Source: UBA6624 sp964507645
Lineage (GTDB): Bacteria; UBP7; UBA6624
Assembly (NCBI GenBank): GCA_964507645.1
Contig: CAZDPU010000032.1
Span: 1 to 8,216, forward strand
DNA: 8,216 nt
Reading direction: 5' to 3'
Shown here: piece after piece, positions 1 through 5,766 of the stretch
Position numbering within the stretch: position 1 is the first letter of the stretch
Layout of the letters: each line of letters opens with the position of its first letter
Notes under the pieces: generated by a model
Databases searched by the model: none
Told to the model about the DNA's origin: nothing
The model's input: the letters and a program-made list of their open reading frames with translations, nothing else
Made by a program: the position numbers and the translations under genes

Positions 1-705
1 AACTGCCTTGACCTCTTCCTTGGTCTCTTCAACCTTTAAAGTCGGGTCTTCTATGTCTGCAGGAAGTTCATTTTGAGGATATATCCTCACCAAAGAGCCT
101 CTTCCCCCAGGAACAGACCCTTCTACAGCAACTATTCCATTTTCCATATCCCAGTCAATAATTTGAGAATTTCTTTGGACATTAATAAAATTTCCATATC
201 TTCCAGGCATTTTTTGACCTGGGAAAATTCTTGCAGGCCCCATTGCTCCTGCTGATAGAGGTCTTCTTGAAACACCTCTAGCACCATGAGAGCTTGCTCC
301 ACCTTTAAAATTGTGCCTTTTCATAACGCCCGTAAAACCTTTTCCCTTTGATCTTCCAATCACTGTTACCATCTCTCCGATATGGAGATAATTTGAAACA
401 TCTTGGCCTAAGTTGAAGCCTGAAGAATCATCAACCCTAACTTCGGTTAAGTTTTTATAGCCTTCTTTTGAGTTCTTTATAGCTTCTTTCTGGTGTCCCA
501 AGTCAGGCTTATTCATTGCCTCGACTGATGAAGATTCATAGCCAACCTGGACAGCTTCATAACCATCATTGTCAATTGTCTTTTTGCAGATAACCTTCGA
601 AGGAAGCATTTCTAACAAAGTTACGCCATGGCGAGATCCAGAATCTCCATTGATGGTTGTCATCCCCATTTTTTTAGCAGCGATAAACAGCCTTGAAGTT
701 CTCAT
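1..705 (-). CDS. rplC: 50S ribosomal protein L3 (uL3), C-terminus cut by window edge
   Basis: L3 is one of the early-assembling 23S rRNA-binding proteins; its long loop reaches towards the peptidyl transferase centre. Reading from the ATG at 705-703 gives 235 codons open to the window edge with no stop. The family signature is clear: RSKGKGFTGVMKRHNFKGG at residues 118-136, then SRRPLSAGAMGPARIF (146-161) and GQKMPGRYGN (163-172), and the final strand VEGSVPGGRGSLVRI (194-208). A usual bacterial L3 ends close to residue 210. Here a charged tail rich in Glu and Lys follows from about residue 212 (ending KVEETKEEVKAV) and is still open, so this copy is longer than normal. The start overlaps the rpsJ stop as ATGA with only a weak ribosome binding site, which suggests translational coupling. 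rplD would be expected next, beyond the window. Confidence 0.97.
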   Translation of the reverse strand, partial: MRTSRLFIAAKKMGMTTINGDSGSRHGVTLLEMLPSKVICKKTIDNDGYEAVQVGYESSSVEAMNKPDLGHQKEAIKNSKEGYKNLTEVRVDDSSGFNLGQDVSNYLHIGEMVTVIGRSKGKGFTGVMKRHNFKGGASSHGARGVSRRPLSAGAMGPARIFPGQKMPGRYGNFINVQRNSQIIDWDMENGIVAVEGSVPGGRGSLVRIYPQNELPADIEDPTLKVEETKEEVKAV

Positions 706-1019
706 CTTTTCACACTCACATGTATCCCTTCAGGAAAACGCATATTTACTATCTCTGATAAATCATCTTGAACATAATCGCTGAATATAACAAGCCTCTT
801 GTGTACTCTTAACTCAAACTGCTCTCTTGAATCCTTGTCAACATGCACACTCCTACAAATAGTAAATATCTTTTTTCTCGTTGGAAATGGCACCGGGCCA
901 CTAACTGTTATGTTTTTTGTCTTAGCCATTCTTGTTAGCTCTCCAGCCCAATGATCTAAAAGCCTATAGTCATAAGACCTTAAAACTAATTTCAATGAAT
1001 TTTCTCCTTTAACAACCAT
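702..1019 (-). CDS. rpsJ: 30S ribosomal protein S10 (uS10)
   Basis: S10 is a head protein of the small subunit and, as NusE, a partner of NusB and NusG in transcription antitermination. The 105-residue product has the family core: LVLRSYDYRLLD at 11-22, GPVPFPTRKKIFTI at 41-54 and HVDKDSREQFELRVHKRL at 59-76. The usual SPHV of the loop is SVHV here (Val58). Counting back from the conserved Tyr-Asp, the ATG start gives 3 residues more than E. coli S10. No Shine-Dalgarno precedes that ATG, which lies only 5 nt after the rpsG stop. A strong AAAGGAG lies inside the gene, 8 nt before a TTG at 995-993, so a 97-residue form starting there is possible. I keep the ATG because the TTG start would remove about half of the first beta-strand, and termination-reinitiation after rpsG can explain the missing site. 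Identity is certain; the start is not. Confidence 0.96.
   Translation of the reverse strand: MVVKGENSLKLVLRSYDYRLLDHWAGELTRMAKTKNITVSGPVPFPTRKKIFTICRSVHVDKDSREQFELRVHKRLVIFSDYVQDDLSEIVNMRFPEGIHVSVKR
1004..1010 (-). promoter_or_regulatory. internal Shine-Dalgarno-like site in rpsJ
   Basis: The minus strand reads AAAGGAG, then 8 nt, then TTG at 995-993 in the rpsJ frame (codon 9). It is the best ribosome binding site near the 5' end of rpsJ and lies downstream of the annotated ATG. It either marks the true start at TTG or a second start, or it is simply the codons Lys4-Gly5-Glu6. Confidence 0.45.
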
Positions 1020-1024
1020 AACAA

Positions 1025-1489
1025 TTAAGCAAAATTAGCAAATGTTCTATTCGCTTCAGCCATTCTCAAGACGTCAGTCTTTTTCTTATATGCCCCTCCC
1101 CTTTCATGATATGCGTCGATAATCTCCTGAGCCAACCTTTCAGCAAAACCTCTTTCTCTTCTTGACCTTGCATAAGTCACCAACCACCTGATAGCCAGTG
1201 ACTTTTGCCTTCTTGGTCTAACTTCCACAGGAACCTGGAGATTTGCTCCTCCTATCCTTTTGCTCTTAACTTCAACTTCAGGAGTTATATTTTTTATAGC
1301 TTTATCCAAGACACTCATAGGATCTTGCTCAGTTGTTTTTTTTACTTTATCAATCGCTGTGTAAACAAGTGTTTCAGCAACAGACATCTTCCCACCCTTC
1401 ATCACCTTCCTTATAATTCTTGAAACGTCTCTGCTTTGGTAAACAGTGTCTAAAGGAACGACTCTTGGAACAGCTTTATTTTTTCTCAT
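1025..1489 (-). CDS. rpsG: 30S ribosomal protein S7 (uS7)
   Basis: S7 nucleates assembly of the 30S head by binding the 3' domain of 16S rRNA and lies near the E site. The 154-residue length is normal. Family motifs seen are GGKMSVAETLVYTAID (32-47), VEVKSKRIGGANLQVPVEVRP (72-92), the helix LAIRWLVTYARSRR (98-111) and the C-terminal MAEANRTFANFA (143-154), which corresponds to MAEANKAFAHYRW in proteobacteria. The start is the ATG at 1489-1487, sharing one base with the rpsL stop (TAATG). Only weak GAAAG-like complementarity precedes it, so coupling to rpsL is likely. In E. coli, S7 represses its own operon through the long rpsL-rpsG spacer; no such spacer exists here. fusA would normally follow, but rpsJ does instead. 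Confidence 0.98.
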   Translation of the reverse strand: MRKNKAVPRVVPLDTVYQSRDVSRIIRKVMKGGKMSVAETLVYTAIDKVKKTTEQDPMSVLDKAIKNITPEVEVKSKRIGGANLQVPVEVRPRRQKSLAIRWLVTYARSRRERGFAERLAQEIIDAYHERGGAYKKKTDVLRMAEANRTFANFA

Positions 1490-1857
1490 TAATCTTTCTT
1501 GGCTCCATACAGGCTTCTACTGCTTTTTCTTTTTGCAACACCTTCAGTATCTCTTGTACCTCTAACGACTTTATACCTAACACCTGGCAAGTCCTTAGGT
1601 CTTCCACCCCTCACCAAAACAATGTGATGTTCTTGCAAGTTATGTCCTTCTCCAGGGATATAAGCTGTTAATTCGGCTCCGTTTGAGAGTCTGACTCTGC
1701 AAACTTTCCTCAAAGCAGAGTTTGGTTTTTTTGGAGTAACTGTCATGACACGCAAAACAACGCCTCTTTTGAAAGGATTCCCCCCTAATAAAGGAGCCCC
1801 TGAACGTCTCTTTAGTCTTTTCCTGTCTTTCCTAACTAATTGACTTATAGTTGGCAT
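1489..1857 (-). CDS. rpsL: 30S ribosomal protein S12 (uS12)
   Basis: S12 sits at the decoding centre and controls accuracy; it is the classical streptomycin-resistance locus. The 122-residue product starts MPTISQLVRK. It carries TPKKPNSALRK (41-51) and GEGHNLQEHHIVLVRGG (69-85). The next block is RPKDLPGVRY (86-95), containing Lys88 and Asp89, the latter equivalent to the methylthiolated Asp of E. coli. Lys43 and Lys44 are intact, so the common streptomycin-resistance substitutions at these lysines are absent. Departures from the common pattern are NPFKRGVVLRV where most have CPQKRGVCTRV, and Pro87 where E. coli has Val. The ATG at 1857 has GGAGG 7 nt upstream and a TATAAT box about 40 nt upstream, so this is probably the first gene of the ribosomal operon. 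Confidence 0.98.
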   Translation of the reverse strand: MPTISQLVRKDRKRLKRRSGAPLLGGNPFKRGVVLRVMTVTPKKPNSALRKVCRVRLSNGAELTAYIPGEGHNLQEHHIVLVRGGRPKDLPGVRYKVVRGTRDTEGVAKRKSSRSLYGAKKD

Positions 1858-1864
1858 CTGCTAA

Positions 1865-1869
1865 CCTCC
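1865..1869 (-). promoter_or_regulatory. rpsL ribosome binding site
   Basis: GGAGG on the minus strand, 7 nt before the rpsL ATG and directly after a run of eight T. It is the strongest Shine-Dalgarno site on the minus strand of this window and fixes the rpsL start. Confidence 0.85.
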
Positions 1870-1877
1870 AAAAAAAA

Positions 1878-1887
1878 TGTGTACACA
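1878..1887. repeat. 10 bp perfect palindrome TGTGTACACA in the rpsL leader
   Basis: A self-complementary 10-mer lies between the TATAAT box and the ribosome binding site, about where the transcript would begin. It could be an operator half-turn or a chance palindrome. It has no loop, so it cannot fold as a hairpin terminator within one RNA strand. Confidence 0.35.
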
Positions 1888-1894
1888 ATCCCTC

Positions 1895-1900
1895 ATTATA
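1895..1900 (-). promoter_or_regulatory. candidate -10 box for the ribosomal operon
   Basis: TATAAT matches the sigma-70 -10 consensus exactly on the minus strand, about 40 nt before rpsL, in the only real gap (1858-1944) of the minus-strand gene run. The hexamer 17 nt upstream is ACCTGC, a poor -35. No hairpin followed by T run separates ileS from rpsL, so read-through from ileS is also likely. Confidence 0.45.
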
Positions 1901-1944
1901 TTACAGGTTTTAAGGAAGCAGGTATGAAAATAGATTTTTATATA

Positions 1945-4773
1945 TTAAATAGCGTTAATACAGCGTTTGCAGATTTTTTCATCATCATTTTCTTTAACAA
2001 ACAACCAACATCTAGGGCATTTGTTGAAACTTGATTTTGCTACGGAGATAACGATTTTTTCCTGCTTGTTTGAAAAAGGATGAATCTCATCTCTGTATTC
2101 CTCTAGCAAACCAACATCAACTCCACTTACATTAAATATTGCAGCAAGATGGTCTTTGCTTTTATCCAGAAGCTCTTTTTCATCTTCTCCAACATAACAG
2201 CTGATCCAAGACTCTAAAGGCTGCCCGACTACTTCTTTCTCTTTTGCACTTTCCAAGGACTTCTGGACCTCTTTATTGATATCAAAAACAATATTAGATA
2301 TATAGTCTTCAGGATTTGAACTTACTAGGTTTTTATGAGCAGGGTTAAGGTCAAGCAAATGTAGAGATGACGAAGATGAAGTTTTGCTCTTCCAAGAATG
2401 CCAAGCTTCCTCAGTTGTAAAAGGAAGAATTGGAGAAACCCACAACAACATTCTTTCAAGGATGATTGCACTTACCTTAAGAGCAGCACTCCTTGAATTG
2501 CTATTTTTCTTTTCAGCGTAAACTCTGTCTTTTATTGCATTTAGATAACCCGAAGAAAGTTCACCCACAAATAAACCTATGTCTTCAGATAAGCCATGCA
2601 GATCATAAACATCAACAAAGTTAGACCATTTTTCTTCACGTTTAAAAAAAGTTGCCAAAGCCCATTTGTCATAATTGTTAAGAACAATGTCTTTAGGGTG
2701 GTCAAAATCATTTAATATTCCAAGCAAAAACCTTATGGTATTTCTTATCTTCCTATACCTACCACTCACTTTTACTAAAACATCCTTTCCCGCTTTTACA
2801 GGAGAAGAAAAATCAGCACTAACAGACCAAAGCCTCAATATATCAGCTCCTAAATCACTACAAACAGCCAAGGGATCTACTACATTACCAACGCTCTTGC
2901 TCATCTTTAAACCTTTTTCGTCAACAACAAAAGCGTGAGTTAAGCAGCTTTTGAAAGGAAGGGAATCTGTTCCTGAAACAGCAGGAATGCATGAAAGCTG
3001 AAACCATCCCCTGTACTGATCATCTCCCTCAAGATACAAATCCGCTGGATAGCTAAGGTTTCTAGCCATGACAACAGACCTATGACTTGAACCAGATTCA
3101 AACCATACATCGAATATGTCATTTAGTTTTTTGAGTTTTTTTCCTTTAAATTCTTTTGGCCTTATTGAATCAGGAACTAGCTCTTCAGCACCATAATCAT
3201 CTTCAAACCAAATACCGCTTCCTTTCTCTTTCACCAAATCCCTTATGTGGGAAACTGTTTTCGAATTGCATAAAACTTTCCCTGTCTCAACATCCTCAAA
3301 TGCGGGTATAGCTATACCCCAGTATCTTTGTCTGCTTATACACCAGTCAGGTCGGCCTTCAAGCATGTTGTTCATTCGAACTTGACCCCATTCTGGAACC
3401 CACTTGCCTTTAGAAACACAAGACAAAACAGCTTCTCTTAATGTACTTTTGCCTAAAGAGTTGTCCATTTTGACAAACCATTGAGGCGTTGCCCTGTAAA
3501 TGATTGGCTTTTTTGTTCTCCAGCAATGAGCAACACTGTGCGTTATCATGCCAGTCCATAACAGCGTTTTCTTTGCTTTCAAAAAGTCAAGTATTTTTTC
3601 CTGCGCTTTGAAAACATTCATTCCGCAAATTTCTAAAATTTCTTTATTCAATTTTTTTACACCAATCTCTTTTGAAAAAGCTTCCTCCTTGTAATAGTTG
3701 CCTTTTGAATCAACAGGACATATAACTTTTAACCCATGCTTGAGCGCAGCTGAAAAATCATCGGGACCATGTCCTGGAGCAGTATGAACAAGACCAGTGC
3801 CATCCTCCATACTTACATAACCAGTGGCAACAACGACTCCTTCAGCATTTGCGAAAGGCACTTTGTACTTCAGTTTCAATAATTCTTTACCCTTGACGCT
3901 CAAAACCTTTTTTCCAAATTCAATTTTTTCCTTCCAGCTTTCTTCAAGTTTTGAACCCAAGACAATAAATCTTTTTCCATAAGCATAAATTCCATAGTCT
4001 TCTTTTTCATTTACAGCCACCGCAACATTGCTTGGTAAGGTCCAAGGAGTTGTGGTCCAGATAGCTAAACCTAAGTCTCCAGAAATTTTGTCCTTTATTT
4101 TTTTTGGAATGCTTGATTTTTTTACCTTAAAAAACACAGATATTGATGGATCTTCAACATCTTGATATTCAAGTTCGGCTTCAGCTAATGCTGATTCAGC
4201 AGCCCAGCTCCAATGAACTGGTTTTGAAGATCTTTCTACAAGCCCTTTCTCAAGCATTAACCTAAAAGTTTCAAGAACCCCAGCTTCATATTCTGGATCC
4301 GTTGTAAGGTAGGGATTATCCCATTCCCCCAAAACGCCCAATCTTTGAAATTGACCTTTTTGCTTCTCCATGTACTTCATTGCAAGGTAATAGCATTTCA
4401 TTCTGAATTTTTCAATAGTCATTTCTTCAGGAATTTTTCCACCCAAATTCTTTATGACCCTATGCTCAACCGGCAAGCCATGACAGTCCCATCCAGGGAT
4501 ATAAGGCACCGAGTAACCTTCGAGCCATTTATACCTCATGACTATGTCCTTCAGGATTTTGTTCATTGCCGTTCCGACATGGATATCCCCATTTGCATAT
4601 GGTGGCCCATCATGTAAAACAAAAGACTGAGAATCCTTTCTAAGCTCGTTTCTTCTTGAATAAAGGTCTATACCGTTCCAGAAATCGAGCCATCCTGGCT
4701 CTTTTTGTGCAAGCCCTGCGCGCATTGGGAAATCCGTTTCCGGAAGTATCAGCGTCTCTTTCCAGTCTTTCAA
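1945..4773 (-). CDS. ileS: isoleucine--tRNA ligase
   Basis: This cytoplasmic class I synthetase charges tRNA-Ile and edits misactivated valine. The 942 residues match the usual bacterial length (938 in E. coli). Domains in order: a Rossmann catalytic half with LHDGPPYANGDIHVGT (53-68, HVGT in place of HIGH); the CP1 editing domain with WTTTPWTLPSN (239-249) and GTGLVHTAPGHGPDDF (325-340, catalytic Asp in the last block); WCISRQRYWGIAIP (477-490); DVWFESGSSH (555-564); KMSKS (623-627); a helical anticodon-binding domain; and a C-terminal zinc finger with Cys919, Cys922, Cys935 and Cys938. A short Ser run at 799-803 lies in a linker. The start is TTG at 4773-4771, overlapping the reductase TGA as TTGA, with GAGG 7 nt upstream. 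The next in-frame ATG (codon 17) would remove the conserved LPETDFP, so TTG is preferred. lspA, a common neighbour elsewhere, is not here. Confidence 0.98.
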   Translation of the reverse strand: MKDWKETLILPETDFPMRAGLAQKEPGWLDFWNGIDLYSRRNELRKDSQSFVLHDGPPYANGDIHVGTAMNKILKDIVMRYKWLEGYSVPYIPGWDCHGLPVEHRVIKNLGGKIPEEMTIEKFRMKCYYLAMKYMEKQKGQFQRLGVLGEWDNPYLTTDPEYEAGVLETFRLMLEKGLVERSSKPVHWSWAAESALAEAELEYQDVEDPSISVFFKVKKSSIPKKIKDKISGDLGLAIWTTTPWTLPSNVAVAVNEKEDYGIYAYGKRFIVLGSKLEESWKEKIEFGKKVLSVKGKELLKLKYKVPFANAEGVVVATGYVSMEDGTGLVHTAPGHGPDDFSAALKHGLKVICPVDSKGNYYKEEAFSKEIGVKKLNKEILEICGMNVFKAQEKILDFLKAKKTLLWTGMITHSVAHCWRTKKPIIYRATPQWFVKMDNSLGKSTLREAVLSCVSKGKWVPEWGQVRMNNMLEGRPDWCISRQRYWGIAIPAFEDVETGKVLCNSKTVSHIRDLVKEKGSGIWFEDDYGAEELVPDSIRPKEFKGKKLKKLNDIFDVWFESGSSHRSVVMARNLSYPADLYLEGDDQYRGWFQLSCIPAVSGTDSLPFKSCLTHAFVVDEKGLKMSKSVGNVVDPLAVCSDLGADILRLWSVSADFSSPVKAGKDVLVKVSGRYRKIRNTIRFLLGILNDFDHPKDIVLNNYDKWALATFFKREEKWSNFVDVYDLHGLSEDIGLFVGELSSGYLNAIKDRVYAEKKNSNSRSAALKVSAIILERMLLWVSPILPFTTEEAWHSWKSKTSSSSSLHLLDLNPAHKNLVSSNPEDYISNIVFDINKEVQKSLESAKEKEVVGQPLESWISCYVGEDEKELLDKSKDHLAAIFNVSGVDVGLLEEYRDEIHPFSNKQEKIVISVAKSSFNKCPRCWLFVKENDDEKICKRCINAI

Positions 4774-5702
4774 AGGATATCCTCTATAAGTCTAATTGAA
4801 TCTTGAGATAATTTTGAATCTAGAAAAGACAAGTTTTCCTTGAGCTGGCTTAATCTTGTAGCTCCCACAATCGCACTGCTCACTTCCTTCTTCCTCAAAA
4901 CCCAAGCCAAAGCCAATTGCGGCAAACTACAGCCAATACCCTTCGCAACTTCTTCAAGTTTATTTATTTTTTCAAAAGTTTCTTTGTTCATATAAGGATC
5001 TAAAAACTCTGTGATCTCAGCTCTTGAACCTTTTGGAATTGAATCCATTTTGTACTTTCCACTAAGCATGCCTCCTGCCAATGGACTCCATACAGTCAAG
5101 CCCATTCCAAGCTTTGAAGCAGTAATCATCTGGTCTTTCTCTATCTCCCTTTCAAGCATGTTGTACTGAGGTTGTTCAACCTGTGGAGGATAGCCATTGA
5201 ATTCCTTCGCTATCAATGTTGCCTTATTTATCTGTTCAGAGCTCCAAACACTTGTTCCCCAATAATGAATCATGCCATGACTAACAAGATCGCTCATGGC
5301 TCTCACTGTTTCTTCCAATGGGGTTTCTTCATCATACCGATGACAAAAATAGATATCCAAATAGTCTGTCTCCAACCTCTCTAAAGACTTTTCACAAGAC
5401 TCCATAATGTGCTTTCTGCTCAAACCTCTATCGTTAACATTTTCAGACATTGTTCCAAAAACCTTGCTTGATATAACAAGGTCACTTCTCTTCATACCCT
5501 TAATCGCTTTTCCCAAAACAAGTTCTGAACGACCTTGGGAATAAACATCCGCAGTGTCAAAAAAGTTTATCCCATTCTCATACGCAAAATGCACACATTC
5601 AATTGCAACCTTCTCATGAACCGAACCGCCTTGCGTTAACCAGCCTCCCAAAGAAACCGAAGAAACCTTAAGCCCTGAATTTCCCAATCTTCTATATTCC
5701 AT
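4770..5702 (-). CDS. aldo/keto reductase, Kv-beta/YghZ-like
   Basis: Predicted soluble NAD(P)H-dependent oxidoreductase that reduces aldehydes or ketones; the substrate cannot be read from sequence. The 310 residues fit a single (beta/alpha)8 barrel. It begins MEYRRLGNSGLKVS, as in the potassium-channel beta-subunit branch (AKR6) and its bacterial relatives. The catalytic tetrad is complete: Asp49 and Tyr54 in FDTADVYSQG, Lys80 in ISSKVFG, and His121 in FCHRYD, where animal Kv-beta has Asn. Also typical are GLSRKHI (93-99), TPLEETVRAM (127-136), the WGTSVWSS strand (148-155), VEQPQYNMLER (175-185), WSPLAGGMLSGKY (205-217) and the cofactor-binding GATRLSQLKENL (280-291). No channel is implied; bacterial members act as detoxifying reductases. 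It is the first gene of the minus-strand run and overlaps ileS by 3 nt. There is no Shine-Dalgarno before its ATG, and a TG-extended -10 box sits 8 nt upstream, so its mRNA may be leaderless. Confidence 0.93.
   Translation of the reverse strand: MEYRRLGNSGLKVSSVSLGGWLTQGGSVHEKVAIECVHFAYENGINFFDTADVYSQGRSELVLGKAIKGMKRSDLVISSKVFGTMSENVNDRGLSRKHIMESCEKSLERLETDYLDIYFCHRYDEETPLEETVRAMSDLVSHGMIHYWGTSVWSSEQINKATLIAKEFNGYPPQVEQPQYNMLEREIEKDQMITASKLGMGLTVWSPLAGGMLSGKYKMDSIPKGSRAEITEFLDPYMNKETFEKINKLEEVAKGIGCSLPQLALAWVLRKKEVSSAIVGATRLSQLKENLSFLDSKLSQDSIRLIEDIL
4781..4784 (-). promoter_or_regulatory. ileS ribosome binding site
   Basis: GAGG on the minus strand lies 7 nt before the TTG start of ileS and inside the last codons of the upstream reductase gene. 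It supports the TTG as the true start and implies coupled translation. Confidence 0.7.
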
Positions 5703-5709
5703 AAGTTGG

Positions 5710-5729
5710 AATCATAACAATATATGATT
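5710..5729. repeat. inverted repeat AATCATA-N6-TATGATT in the divergent intergenic region
   Basis: Two perfect 7 bp arms (5710-5716 and 5723-5729) flank a 6 bp spacer between the reductase gene and the phosphoesterase gene. The left arm contains the proposed reductase -10 box, and the repeat lies inside the proposed plus-strand promoter. This placement fits an operator for a dimeric regulator acting on both directions. It may also be chance in AT-rich DNA. Confidence 0.4.
5711..5719 (-). promoter_or_regulatory. candidate extended -10 promoter of the reductase gene
   Basis: The minus strand reads TGTTATGAT, an extended -10 (TGnTATGAT). Only 8 nt separate it from the reductase ATG, so transcription would begin 0-3 nt before the start codon. 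No good -35 is seen, which extended -10 promoters tolerate. Confidence 0.45.
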
Positions 5730-5754
5730 ATGTTTCTTTCACAGAAAGAAAGAA

Positions 5755-5760
5755 GAGGAG
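5755..5760 (+). promoter_or_regulatory. ribosome binding site of the phosphoesterase gene
   Basis: GAGGAG lies 6 nt before the ATG at 5767, inside a purine-only tract (5743-5767). It decides the start: the frame has no ATG, GTG or TTG between the upstream in-frame TGA (5725-5727) and this ATG. Confidence 0.8.
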
Positions 5761-5766
5761 AAGAAA

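Larger units (their letters stand above)
5706..5734 (+). promoter_or_regulatory. candidate promoter of the phosphoesterase operon
   Basis: TTGGAA (5706-5711) and TATGTT (5729-5734) are separated by exactly 17 bp, each matching 4 of 6 consensus bases. The start site would fall near 5741, leaving a short purine-rich leader of about 25 nt. It overlaps the divergent reductase promoter, so the two may compete. Confidence 0.35.

Noticed and set aside
569..784. Plus-strand open frame of 71 codons across the rplC/rpsJ junction
   Set aside because: It lies antisense to two certain ribosomal protein genes, has no ribosome binding site and no recognisable motif.
1489..1857. Streptomycin-resistance allele of rpsL
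   Set aside because: Lys43, Lys44 and Lys88 are all present; the Val-to-Pro change at 87 looks like lineage variation.
1870..1887. Palindrome followed by eight T on the minus strand as an ileS terminator
   Set aside because: The palindrome has no loop and only 5 bp per arm, so no stable hairpin forms, and the T run abuts the rpsL ribosome binding site.
2675..2938. Plus-strand open frame of 87 codons inside ileS
   Set aside because: It is antisense to the conserved KMSKS region of ileS; the open frame follows from ileS codon use.
4770..5702. Reading the aldo/keto reductase as a potassium channel beta subunit
   Set aside because: Similarity to Kv-beta is strong, but no channel gene is nearby, His replaces the Kv-beta Asn in the tetrad, and bacterial members of this branch act as plain reductases.
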